Shown here piece after piece: positions 29,123-41,305 of a DNA stretch of 64,000 nt. How positions within the stretch are numbered: the first letter of the stretch is position 1; each line of letters begins with the position of its first letter. The stretch is from positions 62,001 through 126,000 of the forward strand of contig NZ_JAAMFN010000003.1 in assembly GCF_013376095.1 (NCBI RefSeq). The letters are read 5' to 3'. Position numbers and translations under genes: made by a program. The stretch comes from Arthrobacter sp. SDTb3-6. Its GTDB lineage: Bacteria; Actinomycetota; Actinomycetes; Actinomycetales; Micrococcaceae. The notes below the pieces were generated by a model. It was given only the letters and a program-made list of their open reading frames with translations, was not told the DNA's origin and made no database searches.

Positions 29123-29679
29123 AACTCGTTTTCACCGGAGGACGTGACGGACATCAGCGCGTCCAGCGCGACCACCACGGCATCCTTCCGCCGGCCGCCG
29201 CCCCTCGCCACGCCGTCGGCCAGTGGCGTGACCACCACAAAGTCGGCACCCACCTGTTCCAGCACGCCGTGCACGCCGGCCGGCTGCGCCGCCTCCAGCC
29301 CCAGGACCACGGCGGCCCTGTTGCGGGCCAGAATCCGCAGGGCCGAGGCGAGCGTGTAGCCGACCCGTCCCTGCCGGGCCACCCTGGCCGGGCCGAGGCC
29401 GCGTACCTGCATCAGCTTGGCCAGGGGCAGCACCACTGACAGCCGGCCCGTGCCGAGCAGCAGCCATTGCTCTTCCACGCGCTGGAGCGTGCCGTGATGG
29501 ACGACGCCGTCGCGCAAAACCGCGGCTATCCCGCCTCCCAGCGATCCGCGCAGGGCATCGGCCAGCGTGGCCTGGGACGCCTCGATGCGGGAAAGTTCAT
29601 CGACTTCCCGCTCCAGCTCCTGCTGGGTGGCTGCATGCCACTGGGCATCAAGGTCACCAAACAGTGCGTCCCATCGCAT
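29119..29679 (-). CDS. Conserved hypothetical protein
   Basis: 186 aa, soluble, Ala/Arg/Leu-rich. N-terminal helical part (1-50, WDALFGDLDAQWHAATQQELEREVDELSR), then a beta-rich barrel-like part (GGIAAVLRDGVVHHGTLQRVEEQWLLLGTG) and a C-terminal Val-rich segment. I recognise no catalytic motif. The coding frame is supported by G/C at third positions and amphipathic order. Stop codon overlaps the stop of the small helix-turn-helix gene (CTAA). No clear ribosome-binding site. Confidence 0.65.
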   Translation of the reverse strand: MRWDALFGDLDAQWHAATQQELEREVDELSRIEASQATLADALRGSLGGGIAAVLRDGVVHHGTLQRVEEQWLLLGTGRLSVVLPLAKLMQVRGLGPARVARQGRVGYTLASALRILARNRAAVVLGLEAAQPAGVHGVLEQVGADFVVVTPLADGVARGGGRRKDAVVVALDALMSVTSSGENEF

Positions 29680-29850
29680 GCCGCCACGCTAGGCCCTCCC
29701 CACGGCCGCGTCAACCACGGCCCGCCAGGGCATGCGGTCAGGCCACCGCCGCACAGGCAGGGTCCGCGCCGCCGCAAGCCCTACCGCCGTTGCCCTTTTC
29801 CACAGCCTTTGACAGGGGGTGGACATTGCGTCCATCCAGGCACAAGATGT

Positions 29851-29900
29851 ACTAAAAGATAATAAAAACCATCAAACTACATCAAACTACATTAAAGACG
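29851..29900 (+). repeat. Five phased decamer direct repeats with A-tracts upstream of the LysM gene
   Basis: Five consecutive 10-mers start at 29851, 29861, 29871, 29881 and 29891. Copies 3 and 4 are identical (ATCAAACTAC); the others match at the A-tract. A-runs begin at 29854, 29864, 29874, 29884 and 29894, exactly one helical turn apart, in otherwise GC-rich DNA. The array ends 20 bp before the LysM gene start. Likely curved DNA and/or a multi-site operator. Confidence 0.7.
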
Positions 29901-29920
29901 TTCGAAAGGGAGGTTGGACC

Positions 29921-30724
29921 ATGAAGAGACAGGCTGCGGCGGATGCCGCCATGACTGCGGCCGTTCTGCTCCTCGGTGCATCACTGGTCTTCGCCGGAGA
30001 GGCCCTGCTCCGCCGCCGGATCCGCGGTCAATTCCCTGCTGCGCCCTTGGCGCTCGACGAGGTGGTGGGCGCCGCGGCCGCAGGGATCGGCATTGCCGTC
30101 ACAACGTGGTGGCTGGCCGCCCTGGCCTGCGCGTTTCTGGCCGGCCTGGCCAGGTTGCGCGGCCGTTCCCGCCTGGCCCAGGTGGCAGATGCGTGGTCGC
30201 CGGCCTTCATGCGGCGCCTGGTGGCAGTGGTCCTGGGCCTGAACCTCCTGGCGGCACCCATGGCCACGGCCGCTCCGGGCACCTATCCCGTCGACCCCCG
30301 GTGGCAGCCGGGGCCGGTGGCGGCAGCGCCCCTTCACGTTGCACCCGCAGGCCCCGCCACCCGTGTTGCGGCCGCAGGGAAACCGCCGGCCAACCGCGCC
30401 CCGGCTGTTGCGGCTGGCAAGGGCCCGCCGGTCAACCCCGCCTGGACACCGCAGGCGCCTGTTATGGATCCCGGACCCCTGGCCCGTGCCGAGACACGGC
30501 CTTCCCAGCGGCGCGAGTCCCCGGTTGCGGGAGCAGGCGGGAAGGTGGTGGTGCGTGGCGGTGACACCCTGTGGAGCATTGTCGCCGGGGCCTTGGGCCC
30601 CTATGCCACCGATCTCGAAGTGGCGCAGGCCTGGCCGGACTGGTACCGGGCCAACCGCAGCGTCATCGGCAACGACCCCAACGTCATCCTGCCCGGCCAG
30701 GTGCTGCACGCCCCGGCCGGCTAA
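29921..30724 (+). CDS. LysM-domain membrane protein
   Basis: 267 aa. Three hydrophobic segments (about 8-27, 47-75, 97-117), a Pro/Ala-rich linker (about 120-205) and a C-terminal LysM domain (about 208-265: VVVRGGDTLWSIVAGAL, then NPNVILPGQVLHAPAG-type ending with NDPNVILPGQ). It should sit in the membrane and hold peptidoglycan or chitin-like glycans outside. ATG at 29921 with GGAGG 7 nt upstream; open frame further upstream is non-coding. The decamer array just before it suggests specific control. The next gene follows in the same direction after about 75 bp, probably as an operon. Confidence 0.85.
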   Translation: MKRQAAADAAMTAAVLLLGASLVFAGEALLRRRIRGQFPAAPLALDEVVGAAAAGIGIAVTTWWLAALACAFLAGLARLRGRSRLAQVADAWSPAFMRRLVAVVLGLNLLAAPMATAAPGTYPVDPRWQPGPVAAAPLHVAPAGPATRVAAAGKPPANRAPAVAAGKGPPVNPAWTPQAPVMDPGPLARAETRPSQRRESPVAGAGGKVVVRGGDTLWSIVAGALGPYATDLEVAQAWPDWYRANRSVIGNDPNVILPGQVLHAPAG

Positions 30725-30798
30725 GGCCGGGAAAGCACCTTTCAACATCACAGGCCGTCTTGCGGCATGACAGGCAAAACCGTTCAAAGGAGAACATG

Positions 30799-31391
30799 AT
30801 GAACACCATGGCCATCGAGGAACCCACCCCCACGGTCCCAAAGCTGGTGACCCGTCCCGCTCCGGCGGCACAGGGCCAGGACTGCGGCAACACCCAGGGC
30901 ATGCCGGGGGAAGTCGTGAAAATGACCCCGCGCCCCGCCCGGGCCATGGGACCGGGAGGGACAGGGACGCCACGCGTCGCCTCCGGGTCCGGCACCACCG
31001 TGCTTGATCCCGGCGCCCCGGAACGTGCCCTCGTGGCGGAGATGTCGCGCCGGATAGCCCAGGCGGCATTGGAGGTGCTCAGCGGGGTCCGCTCGGTCCA
31101 ACAGCTGTCCCGCTGGCTGGACGCCCGGTGCTTCAGTGCGCTGACTACCCGGGCCAGGCTGCATGCCGCGGCCTGCCAGGCCGAAAACCGCCGTCAAAGC
31201 CAGCCGGGAGGCAACGGCAACGTCAGCCTGCTCCACCACCAGCCGCTGGTTCATTCAACCCACTGCTGTGCCGTGGCGCCCGGGATCTACGAATCATCCG
31301 TGGTGGTGGCGGACAAGTCGCGGTTCCGGGCCATCGCCATGCGTTTCGAGGAGACGCATGGCACCTGGAAGGTAACGGCGCTGCAGATCGG

Positions 31392-31395
<4 letters not shown>
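30799..31395 (+). CDS. Rv3235-like protein (DUF6459 family)
   Basis: 198 aa. Disordered Pro-rich N-terminus (1-75), then a conserved domain ([35 protein letters not shown] and a beta-rich end [24 protein letters not shown]), as I recall for actinobacterial Rv3235 proteins located beside secA. Function unknown. Tandem ATGs at 30796 and 30799; AAAGGAG is 6 nt from the second, which I prefer. The stop overlaps the secA stop on the other strand in a shared CTAG. Confidence 0.78.
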
Positions 31396-34232
<2,837 letters not shown>

Positions 34233-34362
34233 GAAATTGCTCCCAATCTATGGCTGCCTAAAAGTGGCGTAACCAGTCTACGTGAACGGGCACAGCCTCC
34301 GACCAGTCTGCCATGTCCGGCAGGGAAATCCCTGAACGCTGCCGCGGTTTGCCGCCCCGGAC

Positions 34363-35613
34363 TTAGCCGTGCCGGGTTTCCATGGCCAGTTGGCGGGCCA
34401 GGTTCCCCCGGGGTTCAACGACGACGCAGTCCAGTCCCAGCCAGTGGGCCATGAGGGCCAGTTCGACAGCCAGCGCGGACGCCGTTTCGGCCGGGGCGTC
34501 CGGTTCGGCGAAGGCCCCCCGGACCAGCAGCCTGCCCTCCTGCCGGTCGGCCTTGAGGTCAACGCGGGCCGCCATGGTTTCGCCCACAAGGAACGGCAGC
34601 ACGTAGTAGCCGTATTTTCGCTTGGCAGCAGGCGTATAGATTTCCAGCCGGTAATGGAAGTTGAACAGGTCCAGCAGCCTGCGCCGTTCGAAGACCAGTG
34701 AGTCAAAAGGACTCAGGAGCGCCCTGCCCTGTGCCTTGCGGGGGATGGTCGCTGACGTGTGCAGGTACGTCGGTGCGCTCCAGCCGTCAACCTCGACCCG
34801 TTCCAGGGTGCCATTGGCCAGCAGGCGCGCCACCGAGCCGGCCGCCTCCTTGGCCGGGAGGCGGAAGTAGTCGGCAAAACACCGCAGGGTGCCGATCCCA
34901 TGGGCACGGGCACCAGCCGCCATGAGCCGGTCCATGGCTGCCTGTCGCCCGCCTTGCCCCTCGCCGCTGCCGTCCGGGGCTGCGCTGCCGTCCCCCGGAT
35001 CCTGCCGCAGTGCCGGGGGCAGCACATTGCCAACAAGGGTGTAGCGGCGTTCAAACTGCTCATTGCGTGATGCGGCCCCCACCACCCCGCGCTCAAACAG
35101 CCCTTCCAGGGTCCTCTTGACGGAGCTCCAGTTCCAGCCCCACTCGTCGCGGGACTTTTCCTCCTCGTGGCCGATCCGCGTCTTCACCTCGCGGGCAGTC
35201 AGCGGCCGGCTGCTGGCCAGCAGTGCCAGGATTTCCCGTTCCAGCCCGTCGCGCAGCTGCGGGTCAAGGCTGGCGGAACCGGCCCACGTCCGGTTCTGCC
35301 AGAGGGTGAGGTCGTGGAAGTGTTCGGGCCGGATGTAACTGGCCTCGTGCGCCCAGTACTCCATCATCTTCCGCGGGGCCCGGCCGGAGAGCGTGGCAAG
35401 AATGGTCCGGTCGTAGTTGCCCAAGCGGGAGAAGAAGGGCAGGAAATGGCTGCGGGCAATGATGTTGACGGAATCAATTTGCACCAGTTGCAGCTGGGCA
35501 AAAGCCCGGCCCACCGCCCGTGCGTTCACGGGTTGGACGGGCCGGACTCCGGCGAGGCCCTGGGCGCTGAGTGCAATTCGCCGCGCCTGTGGCAGGCTCA
35601 GGCGTGCACCCAT
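34363..35613 (-). CDS. YcaQ/AlkZ-family winged-helix DNA glycosylase
   Basis: 416 aa, HTH_42 (YcaQ) family. The N-terminal RRIALSAQGLAG and LQLVQIDSVNIIARSHFLPFFSRLG motifs are diagnostic. VQID near residue 43 is the Gln-x-Asp form of the catalytic motif seen in YcaQ/AlkX-type enzymes rather than the Gln-x-Gln of AlkZ. Then tandem winged helices and a C-terminal beta barrel. Such enzymes excise alkylated or crosslinked bases. This gene interrupts the otherwise conserved hpf-secA adjacency. ATG start. Confidence 0.85.
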   Translation of the reverse strand: MGARLSLPQARRIALSAQGLAGVRPVQPVNARAVGRAFAQLQLVQIDSVNIIARSHFLPFFSRLGNYDRTILATLSGRAPRKMMEYWAHEASYIRPEHFHDLTLWQNRTWAGSASLDPQLRDGLEREILALLASSRPLTAREVKTRIGHEEEKSRDEWGWNWSSVKRTLEGLFERGVVGAASRNEQFERRYTLVGNVLPPALRQDPGDGSAAPDGSGEGQGGRQAAMDRLMAAGARAHGIGTLRCFADYFRLPAKEAAGSVARLLANGTLERVEVDGWSAPTYLHTSATIPRKAQGRALLSPFDSLVFERRRLLDLFNFHYRLEIYTPAAKRKYGYYVLPFLVGETMAARVDLKADRQEGRLLVRGAFAEPDAPAETASALAVELALMAHWLGLDCVVVEPRGNLARQLAMETRHG

Positions 35614-35681
35614 CCGTACCTTGGCTCCCTTTCCTGGTTGGCTGATGTTCGTTGTATCGGCGGCGGCGCCGGACCGGCCTG

Positions 35682-36386
35682 CTAGACCTTGGCCGGTACG
35701 TCCGGGGAGCGGTAGGCGGAAATTTCCTCCGCGCCCGTCCCTTCATCCGCGTTGGGGTCCAGGGAGATGACACCGTAGGTCCAGCCGCTGCGGCGGTAGA
35801 CCACGGACGGGATGCCGGTGGCCGAGTCCATGAACAGGTAGAAGTCGTGTCCCACCAGTTCCATGTTGTCGACGGCGTCGTCAACACTCAGCGACGCAGC
35901 CGGGAAGACCTTCCGGCGGATCAACACCGGAGAGTCCCCTGCGGGGATGTCGTTTTCGATTTCATAGGGCGAACGTTCCGTGGCGGCTTCCGGCTCCGAC
36001 TGTGCGTAGATCGGTTCCGAGCTGCTGACGGGGGTGAGGGCCCCGGTCGCCTCGTTGACGGCCACGGGGGCGTGGCGGCCGTGGTGGACCTTCTTCCTGT
36101 CCTTGGCCCGGCGCAGCCGCTCCAACAGCTTGCCGTAGGCCAGGTCAAACGCCGCGAACTTGTCCGATGCGGCTGCCTCGGCGCGGATCACCGGGCCGCG
36201 GCCGAGGACGGTCAGCTCGACTGTCAGCGGCGTCTCCGCCGACCTGGACTTGGACTCCTTGGAAATCTTCACATCGACACGCTGGACCTTGTTGGCCAGC
36301 TGCTCGATCTTCGTGAGCTTTTCGCCGGCGTATTCGCGGAAACGGTCTGAAACACTCAGGTTGCGACCGCTGATCATGAACTCCAT
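35682..36386 (-). CDS. hpf: Long-form ribosome hibernation promoting factor
   Basis: 234 aa. N-terminal RaiA/HPF domain (1-105; MEFMISGRNLSVSDRFREYAGEKLTKIEQL), charged linker, and a C-terminal dimerisation domain (about 165-225; VIRRKVFPAASLSVDDAVDNMELVGHDFYLF-type, written here in part). The long form dimerises 70S ribosomes into 100S particles in stationary phase or stress. I chose ATG at 36386 because GGAGG sits 6 nt upstream; the open frame beyond is non-coding. Its position between comF and secA is the standard actinobacterial order. Confidence 0.95.
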   Translation of the reverse strand: MEFMISGRNLSVSDRFREYAGEKLTKIEQLANKVQRVDVKISKESKSRSAETPLTVELTVLGRGPVIRAEAAASDKFAAFDLAYGKLLERLRRAKDRKKVHHGRHAPVAVNEATGALTPVSSSEPIYAQSEPEAATERSPYEIENDIPAGDSPVLIRRKVFPAASLSVDDAVDNMELVGHDFYLFMDSATGIPSVVYRRSGWTYGVISLDPNADEGTGAEEISAYRSPDVPAKV

Positions 36387-36540
36387 GGTGCCCTCCAAAT
36401 AACTTCGGTGACACGGCGGCCGGCAAGCAATCCAAGCTTCGCTCCTGGCCGCCGACGGGTGGTTTCCCCTCGTGAAAGGTACCCGTTTACTCACGTTAGT
36501 TCACGGATACCTTTTATTCATCTTTTGCCCAAAACTATTT

Positions 36541-37503
36541 TCAGGCGCGCCGTCCCAGGGTGGTTCCGCCGCCCCCTTGGCCGGGCGAACGGGCTGCCGC
36601 CAGCACCAGCGCACCGCATACAGTGGCGCCCGTTCCCGCCAGGGTCCGGGCTGCCTCGCCCACCGTTGAGCCGGTGGTCAGGACGTCGTCAACCACCACG
36701 ACGTCGGCCCCGGCCAGAAGCGCGGCAGGCCTGGCGCCGCGGTGGAGCCTGCGGCGGATGCGCATGGAGTTGCGGACATTGGCGCGGCGGGCGGCGCGGC
36801 CCAGTGCTTTCTGCTTCCTGCGGTGCCAGGGCAGCCTGGGCCGGATGGCCAGCAGTGGCGCAACTGACATTCCCGGCGGCAGCCGGCGTTCCCGGGCGAG
36901 TGTGTGCAGCAGGAGGGCCACGGGGTCGTAGCCGCGGCGCCGCCAACCGCTGCCGGTGCTGGGCACCGGAACCAGCATCAGCTCCCGGCCGCCCGTTCCG
37001 GGCAGCAGCCGCGGCAGGGCCTCCACGCCGCGCCCCAGGGCGCGGCCCAGTTCGGTGGCCAGTTCAGTGCGGCCGTGGTTCTTGAAGGCCAGGATGGCGG
37101 CCGAGAGGATGTCCCGGTAGTCACCCACGGCAACCACCGGCAGCGTCGTCTGGCCAAAAACACTCATCAAGGCATCGGCCGCCTCCTCCGCCCGAAACGG
37201 GTCGCGTGCCTGCCGGCGCAGGGCCACGGCGCAGTCCGGGCACAGTGCCGCGTCGTCACGGCCACAGGCGACGCATTCGGCGGGCATCACCAGATAGTGG
37301 AAGTCGTGCCACGCCGCACCCCACCAGGACAGGGTCCGGGCCCACCAGTGCCGCGGCTTGTCCCGGTGCCTGGCGGCAGGCCTGCCGCTTGCAGTTCGGG
37401 GGACGTCCATCCCCCCAGCCTTGCGCCCGGCTGTCCCGGCCGCCAGTGCCCGGTGCGAAACTGTGGACAACACGCCTGCCATGTGCCTTGGGGAGGGCGG
37501 CAT
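36541..37503 (-). CDS. ComF-family phosphoribosyltransferase-like protein
   Basis: 320 aa from the ATG at 37503. A zinc-finger-like CVACG..CPDC (about 77-93) is followed by a PRTase domain with the PRPP loop VVVVDDVLTTGSTVGEAART near residue 268. In naturally competent bacteria ComF aids DNA uptake; its role in actinobacteria is unclear. The start is uncertain: ATG 37503 is 3 bp beyond the lpqB stop without a clear ribosome-binding site; ATG 37482 and ATG 37410 (preceded by GGGGGG) would give 313 or 289 aa. Part of the mtrAB-lpqB-comF-hpf order. Confidence 0.85.
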   Translation of the reverse strand: MPPSPRHMAGVLSTVSHRALAAGTAGRKAGGMDVPRTASGRPAARHRDKPRHWWARTLSWWGAAWHDFHYLVMPAECVACGRDDAALCPDCAVALRRQARDPFRAEEAADALMSVFGQTTLPVVAVGDYRDILSAAILAFKNHGRTELATELGRALGRGVEALPRLLPGTGGRELMLVPVPSTGSGWRRRGYDPVALLLHTLARERRLPPGMSVAPLLAIRPRLPWHRRKQKALGRAARRANVRNSMRIRRRLHRGARPAALLAGADVVVVDDVLTTGSTVGEAARTLAGTGATVCGALVLAAARSPGQGGGGTTLGRRA

Positions 37504-37506
37504 CCG

Positions 37507-39261
37507 TCAGCCCGCGTACGATGCCTGGCCCAGTCCCTTGACGGCGGGCTGCCAGGAGTTTCCCGCCTGCGAGTACATTTGCGACGGTGTCTGGGCGTGC
37601 ACATCGTGCAGTCCTGCCCCGGCACTGAGCCAGGTGGCGCCCTTGAGCGGCGCCAGCGTTGAGGTCGGCCTGGCGAAGTCCAGGACCTGGATGGCCACCT
37701 CGGACGTCGTGGACGGTGCCATGGCGGCGACGCTGGTCTCGCCGGTCCACACGCCGATGGTCGGCGCGCCCTCGTGGGCCAGGTTGATGGGCTCTGTCAG
37801 TGCCTTGGGGACCTGGCCGGAAACGGAGATGCCGGTGATGGAGACCTGGCTTTCCCCGTGGGCGTTGGAGATGACGAGGGCGCGCGTGCCGTCACGGGAA
37901 ATTCGGAAGGTGGTGACCTCCCGGCCGGTCAGCCACGGGACGGTGAGCACCACCGGCGCCGCTGCCTTGGCCCCGGGGTCGGCGTTGGCGGCGAAGACCA
38001 TGCCGGAGCCATCCCCGGCGGCGGTCCACAGCCATCCGTTCGGGGCGAAGGACGGCGCGGTCAGGGCCACACCGGAGGCGACGTTGTCCGGCGGGTGGCC
38101 CGCCGAAACGGTGAAGGCGTGGTTGCCGTCGGCGGAGAGGAAGGCAAAGTTCTTCTCGTTGTAGGACATGGCCGGCTCGTTGGGGCCCAGCGCCGCCACG
38201 GAGCCCAGCCCTGCCACGCGGGCGACGGTGCCGCCGTCGTACATGGCAAGCTCGTTTTTCGAGATGCCCACCTGGGCGGACGGGACGGGGTTGTCGATGA
38301 CCATGGCGGGCACGGCGTCGCCGGATCCGCCCATGTCCACCTCCCGGTCGTCGGCCAGGAACTGCACCTCCGTCACGTCGTTCACGGCCCCGCGCAGGGA
38401 GACGAGCAGCTGCGCATGCATGCGCTGGCGCTGTTGCACGCTCGATTCCAGCAGCGGCTGGGCGGTCAGGCCCACCTTGGCCAGGCCGTTGTTGACGGAC
38501 ACGGAATCCCGGGCCAGCGACATGCCCGCCGGAAAGGCGCTGAAAACGGCGCCCTTGAGGTAGGGGGCCGGCCCGGCCAGCATGTCCCGGACAATGGACG
38601 TGGCGGTGCGGGAGCCCGTTCCGGCCAGCCAACGGACATCGGGCACGCCGTAGGTGTAGGTGGAATCGTAGAAGTAGAGCGTGACCGGCTTGAAGAGCAC
38701 GTTGAAGGTGTCCTGGCTGAGCACCACGCCGTCGGGCGTCTTCGCAATCCGCCATTCCCCGTCGACCTGGACCAGGTCCATTTCGATGGTGTCCGTCGAC
38801 CCTGCCGGTGCGGGTGTCATCACGCCGGTCGAATCCACGGAGGAAACGGTGTCGAACTTGACCAGGTAGGAGTCCTTGGCCTTGCCAGGCGTGACTGAGA
38901 CGGTATTGGTGTAAACCAGCGTGCGCTTGTCCGCAGCCCACGACTGGGCCAGCGGGGCAGTCAGGTACTGCCTGGCGGTCTGGAAGTCGTCACCAATGCC
39001 GGTCCCCGAGTCAATGAATCCGCGGATGATGCTTTCCGGCGACGCCCCGGCCACCGGGTTGTACTGCTGGTAGTCGACCTTGTTGGAGTTGCTGCGCGTG
39101 CTCACCGGGTCGCTGGTGCCGACCGGCCCGTCGGTGGGGATGGCCGCGCATCCCGCCATGAAGAGCACGACGGCGGCCATCGCCAGCAGCGCCGGAAACC
39201 CCTTGCGCCGTGGCTGGCGGTGGCGCGTGTCCAAGGCCCTGGCCGGCAGGGTATCCCTCAT
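37507..39261 (-). CDS. lpqB: Lipoprotein LpqB
   Basis: 584 aa. Signal peptide with lipobox MAGC (Cys near residue 38), then a GerMN domain (about 200-310) and a C-terminal beta-propeller-like LpqB domain. In actinobacteria LpqB interacts with the extracytoplasmic part of MtrB and tunes MtrAB signalling during growth and division. The start overlaps the mtrB stop by 4 bp (ATGA-type), so it is translationally coupled to mtrB. If mtrB is really broken upstream, polar effects on lpqB are possible. Confidence 0.93.
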   Translation of the reverse strand: MRDTLPARALDTRHRQPRRKGFPALLAMAAVVLFMAGCAAIPTDGPVGTSDPVSTRSNSNKVDYQQYNPVAGASPESIIRGFIDSGTGIGDDFQTARQYLTAPLAQSWAADKRTLVYTNTVSVTPGKAKDSYLVKFDTVSSVDSTGVMTPAPAGSTDTIEMDLVQVDGEWRIAKTPDGVVLSQDTFNVLFKPVTLYFYDSTYTYGVPDVRWLAGTGSRTATSIVRDMLAGPAPYLKGAVFSAFPAGMSLARDSVSVNNGLAKVGLTAQPLLESSVQQRQRMHAQLLVSLRGAVNDVTEVQFLADDREVDMGGSGDAVPAMVIDNPVPSAQVGISKNELAMYDGGTVARVAGLGSVAALGPNEPAMSYNEKNFAFLSADGNHAFTVSAGHPPDNVASGVALTAPSFAPNGWLWTAAGDGSGMVFAANADPGAKAAAPVVLTVPWLTGREVTTFRISRDGTRALVISNAHGESQVSITGISVSGQVPKALTEPINLAHEGAPTIGVWTGETSVAAMAPSTTSEVAIQVLDFARPTSTLAPLKGATWLSAGAGLHDVHAQTPSQMYSQAGNSWQPAVKGLGQASYAG

Positions 39262-41268
39262 GATTCCGCCTTTCCCTGGTCACCGTGGGACGGCGTGCCG
39301 GTCTTGGCCACGCCGGGGCCGGCGGCACCGTTGTGTGTTGTGGAACCGGCAGGGCCGACGGCGCCCAACGCGCCGACCACGCCAAAGGAGCCGGTGTTGG
39401 TCATGATAGGGCCGGTGTTCAGGTGCAGCGACGCGGCCGCGGCACCGCCGTCGGGGGGAAGCGGTACCGGGGAGTGCTCCAGCTCGCCGCCGCGCTTGCG
39501 CGGGAGCGTGAGCCTGAAGCAGGCGCCCTCGCCAGGGGTGCCCCAGGCATCAAGCCAGCCGCCGTGCAGCCGCGCGTCCTCGGTGGCGATCGACAGGCCC
39601 AGGCCGCTGCCGCCGGTGGTGCGTGCACGGGCCGGATCGGCCCGCCAAAACCGGTCAAAGACGTGTTCCAGGGCGTCCGGGGACATGCCGATGCCGTAAT
39701 CGCGCACGGCCACGGCCAAGGCACTTTCGTCGGCAGAGACGAAAATCTTCACCGGCCGGCCTTCACTGTGTTCCAGGGCGTTCAGGACCAGGTTGCGCAG
39801 GATCCGGTCGATGCGGCGGGCATCCATTTCCACGATGCATTTGTGGTTGCGCAGCCTCGTGACCACGGAAAGCTGGCTGTGGTTGGCCTCGGCGACGGGC
39901 TGTGCGGCGTCGATCACGGAGTCGATGACGGAGAAAATGTCCAGGGATTCAACATCGAGGTCAGCCACGCCGGCGTCAAACCGGGAAATCTCCAGCAGAT
40001 CGGCGAGCAGCAGTTCAAAGCGCTCCACCTGGTGGAACAGCAGCTCCGAGGAACGCTTGTTGATCGGGTCAAAGTCGTCGCGGGCGTCGAACAACACCTC
40101 AGCGGCCATGCGCACGGTGGTCAAGGGTGTCCGCAGCTCATGGGAGACATCGGAGACGAAGCGCTGTTGCATCTCGGAAAGCGCGGCCAGGGCGTTGATC
40201 TGGTCCTGCAGGGACGTCGCCATTTTGTTGAACGACGTGGCCAGCCGCGCCATCTCATCCTCGCCCACCACCGGAATGCGCTCTTCGAGCCGGCCGGCGG
40301 CAAGTTTCTCGGACACCGCAGCGGCCAGGCTGACCGGCCGGACCACCATGCGCGTCACGTACCAGGTGATGGCGCCGATGAGCAGCAGCAGGATGCCACC
40401 GGCAAGCCACAGCACCGACTGGATGTAGTTCTAAGGTCAGCTGGGCGCTGTTGAGGTCATAAAACATGTACAACTCGTAGCCGGTGTTCAACAGTTCCAC
40501 CTGGGAGCCGATCGCCACCGCCGGGTGGCCGCCGGAGGATCCGGTGGGCAGTTCCATCGACTGCCAGAACTGCCCCGTCTTGTTCGCCTGCACCACTTGG
40601 CGCAGTTCATCGGGGATGATGGCGGAGGTAACGCCGATGGACCCGACGGAGCTGACGGCCAAGGTGCTGTCCTGGTGCGGGATCTTCACCATCAGGTACT
40701 TGCGGTTGTCGTCTGAGCCGCCCACTTCCAGCAACTGCAGCTCGTCGCGGACAAAGGTGGAAACCCGTTGCTGGTCGCTGAGGCTGGCCCCGGAGAAGCT
40801 TTCCTGGACCTGGGTGGCACCACGGCTGGATTCCACCTGGGCCTGGGCCAGCCTTTCCTTGAACAGTCCGCTGGAGATCTGTCCGGCAAGGTAGCCGCCG
40901 ACCCCAATGACGGCGATGGAGGCAATGACCAGCGTGGTCAGCACCGTGCGGAACTGCAGCGAAGTGCGCCAGCTGCGTCCAAGGGCCGCCTCGCCGGCCT
41001 TCAAGGCTCGCCAAATGCCCCGGCCGGCCGCCGCCAGGCCATGGCACAGCTGCGACCACGCGCGCGCCATGGCACCGCCGGGCTCGTCGGGGCCGGGCAC
41101 GTCGGGGCCGGGCTCGTCGGGGCCGGGCTCGTCCGTGCCAAGCGGCGGGGCCGCAGCGGCCGCCGGCGACGGGGGCGCAAAGGATGTGCCGGCGTCGGGC
41201 CCGCCTGCGACGGCGCCGCCGGAACCGCTGTCCACCGGGTGTCCCGTCCCTTCCTGACTGGTTTTCAT
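39258..41268 (-). pseudogene. mtrB: Sensor histidine kinase MtrB, interrupted by a one-base frameshift
   Basis: Two overlapping frames encode the halves of MtrB. The 5' frame (41268 to 40255) gives a Pro-rich N-terminus, TM1 (TVLTTLVIASIAVIGVGGYL) and the extracytoplasmic domain up to MFYDLNSAQLTL, then unrelated residues. The 3' frame (from about 40429 to 39258) gives TM2 (LWLAGGILLLLIGAITWYV), HAMP, the His box SDVSHELRTPLTT and the ATPase domain (ALEHSEG, GSGLGLSI). Removing one A on the minus strand (T at 40432) restores TLNYIQSVLWLAGG. MtrB with MtrA controls cell-wall hydrolases and division. Real mutation or sequencing error cannot be told from here; everything else looks intact. Confidence 0.88.
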
Positions 41269-41305
41269 GGTGCTTCCGCCGCTGTGTCCGATGCCGTCGA
41301 TGCCC

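Noticed and set aside
30712-30731. Terminator at the end of the LysM gene
   Set aside because: The 7-bp stem overlaps the stop codon, has no T-run, and the next gene follows closely in the same direction. In GC-rich DNA such stems are common.
40255-41268. Independent 337-aa membrane protein
   Set aside because: The N-terminal part is clearly the sensor half of MtrB, and the residues after the frameshift are out-of-frame translation of its second helix and HAMP region.
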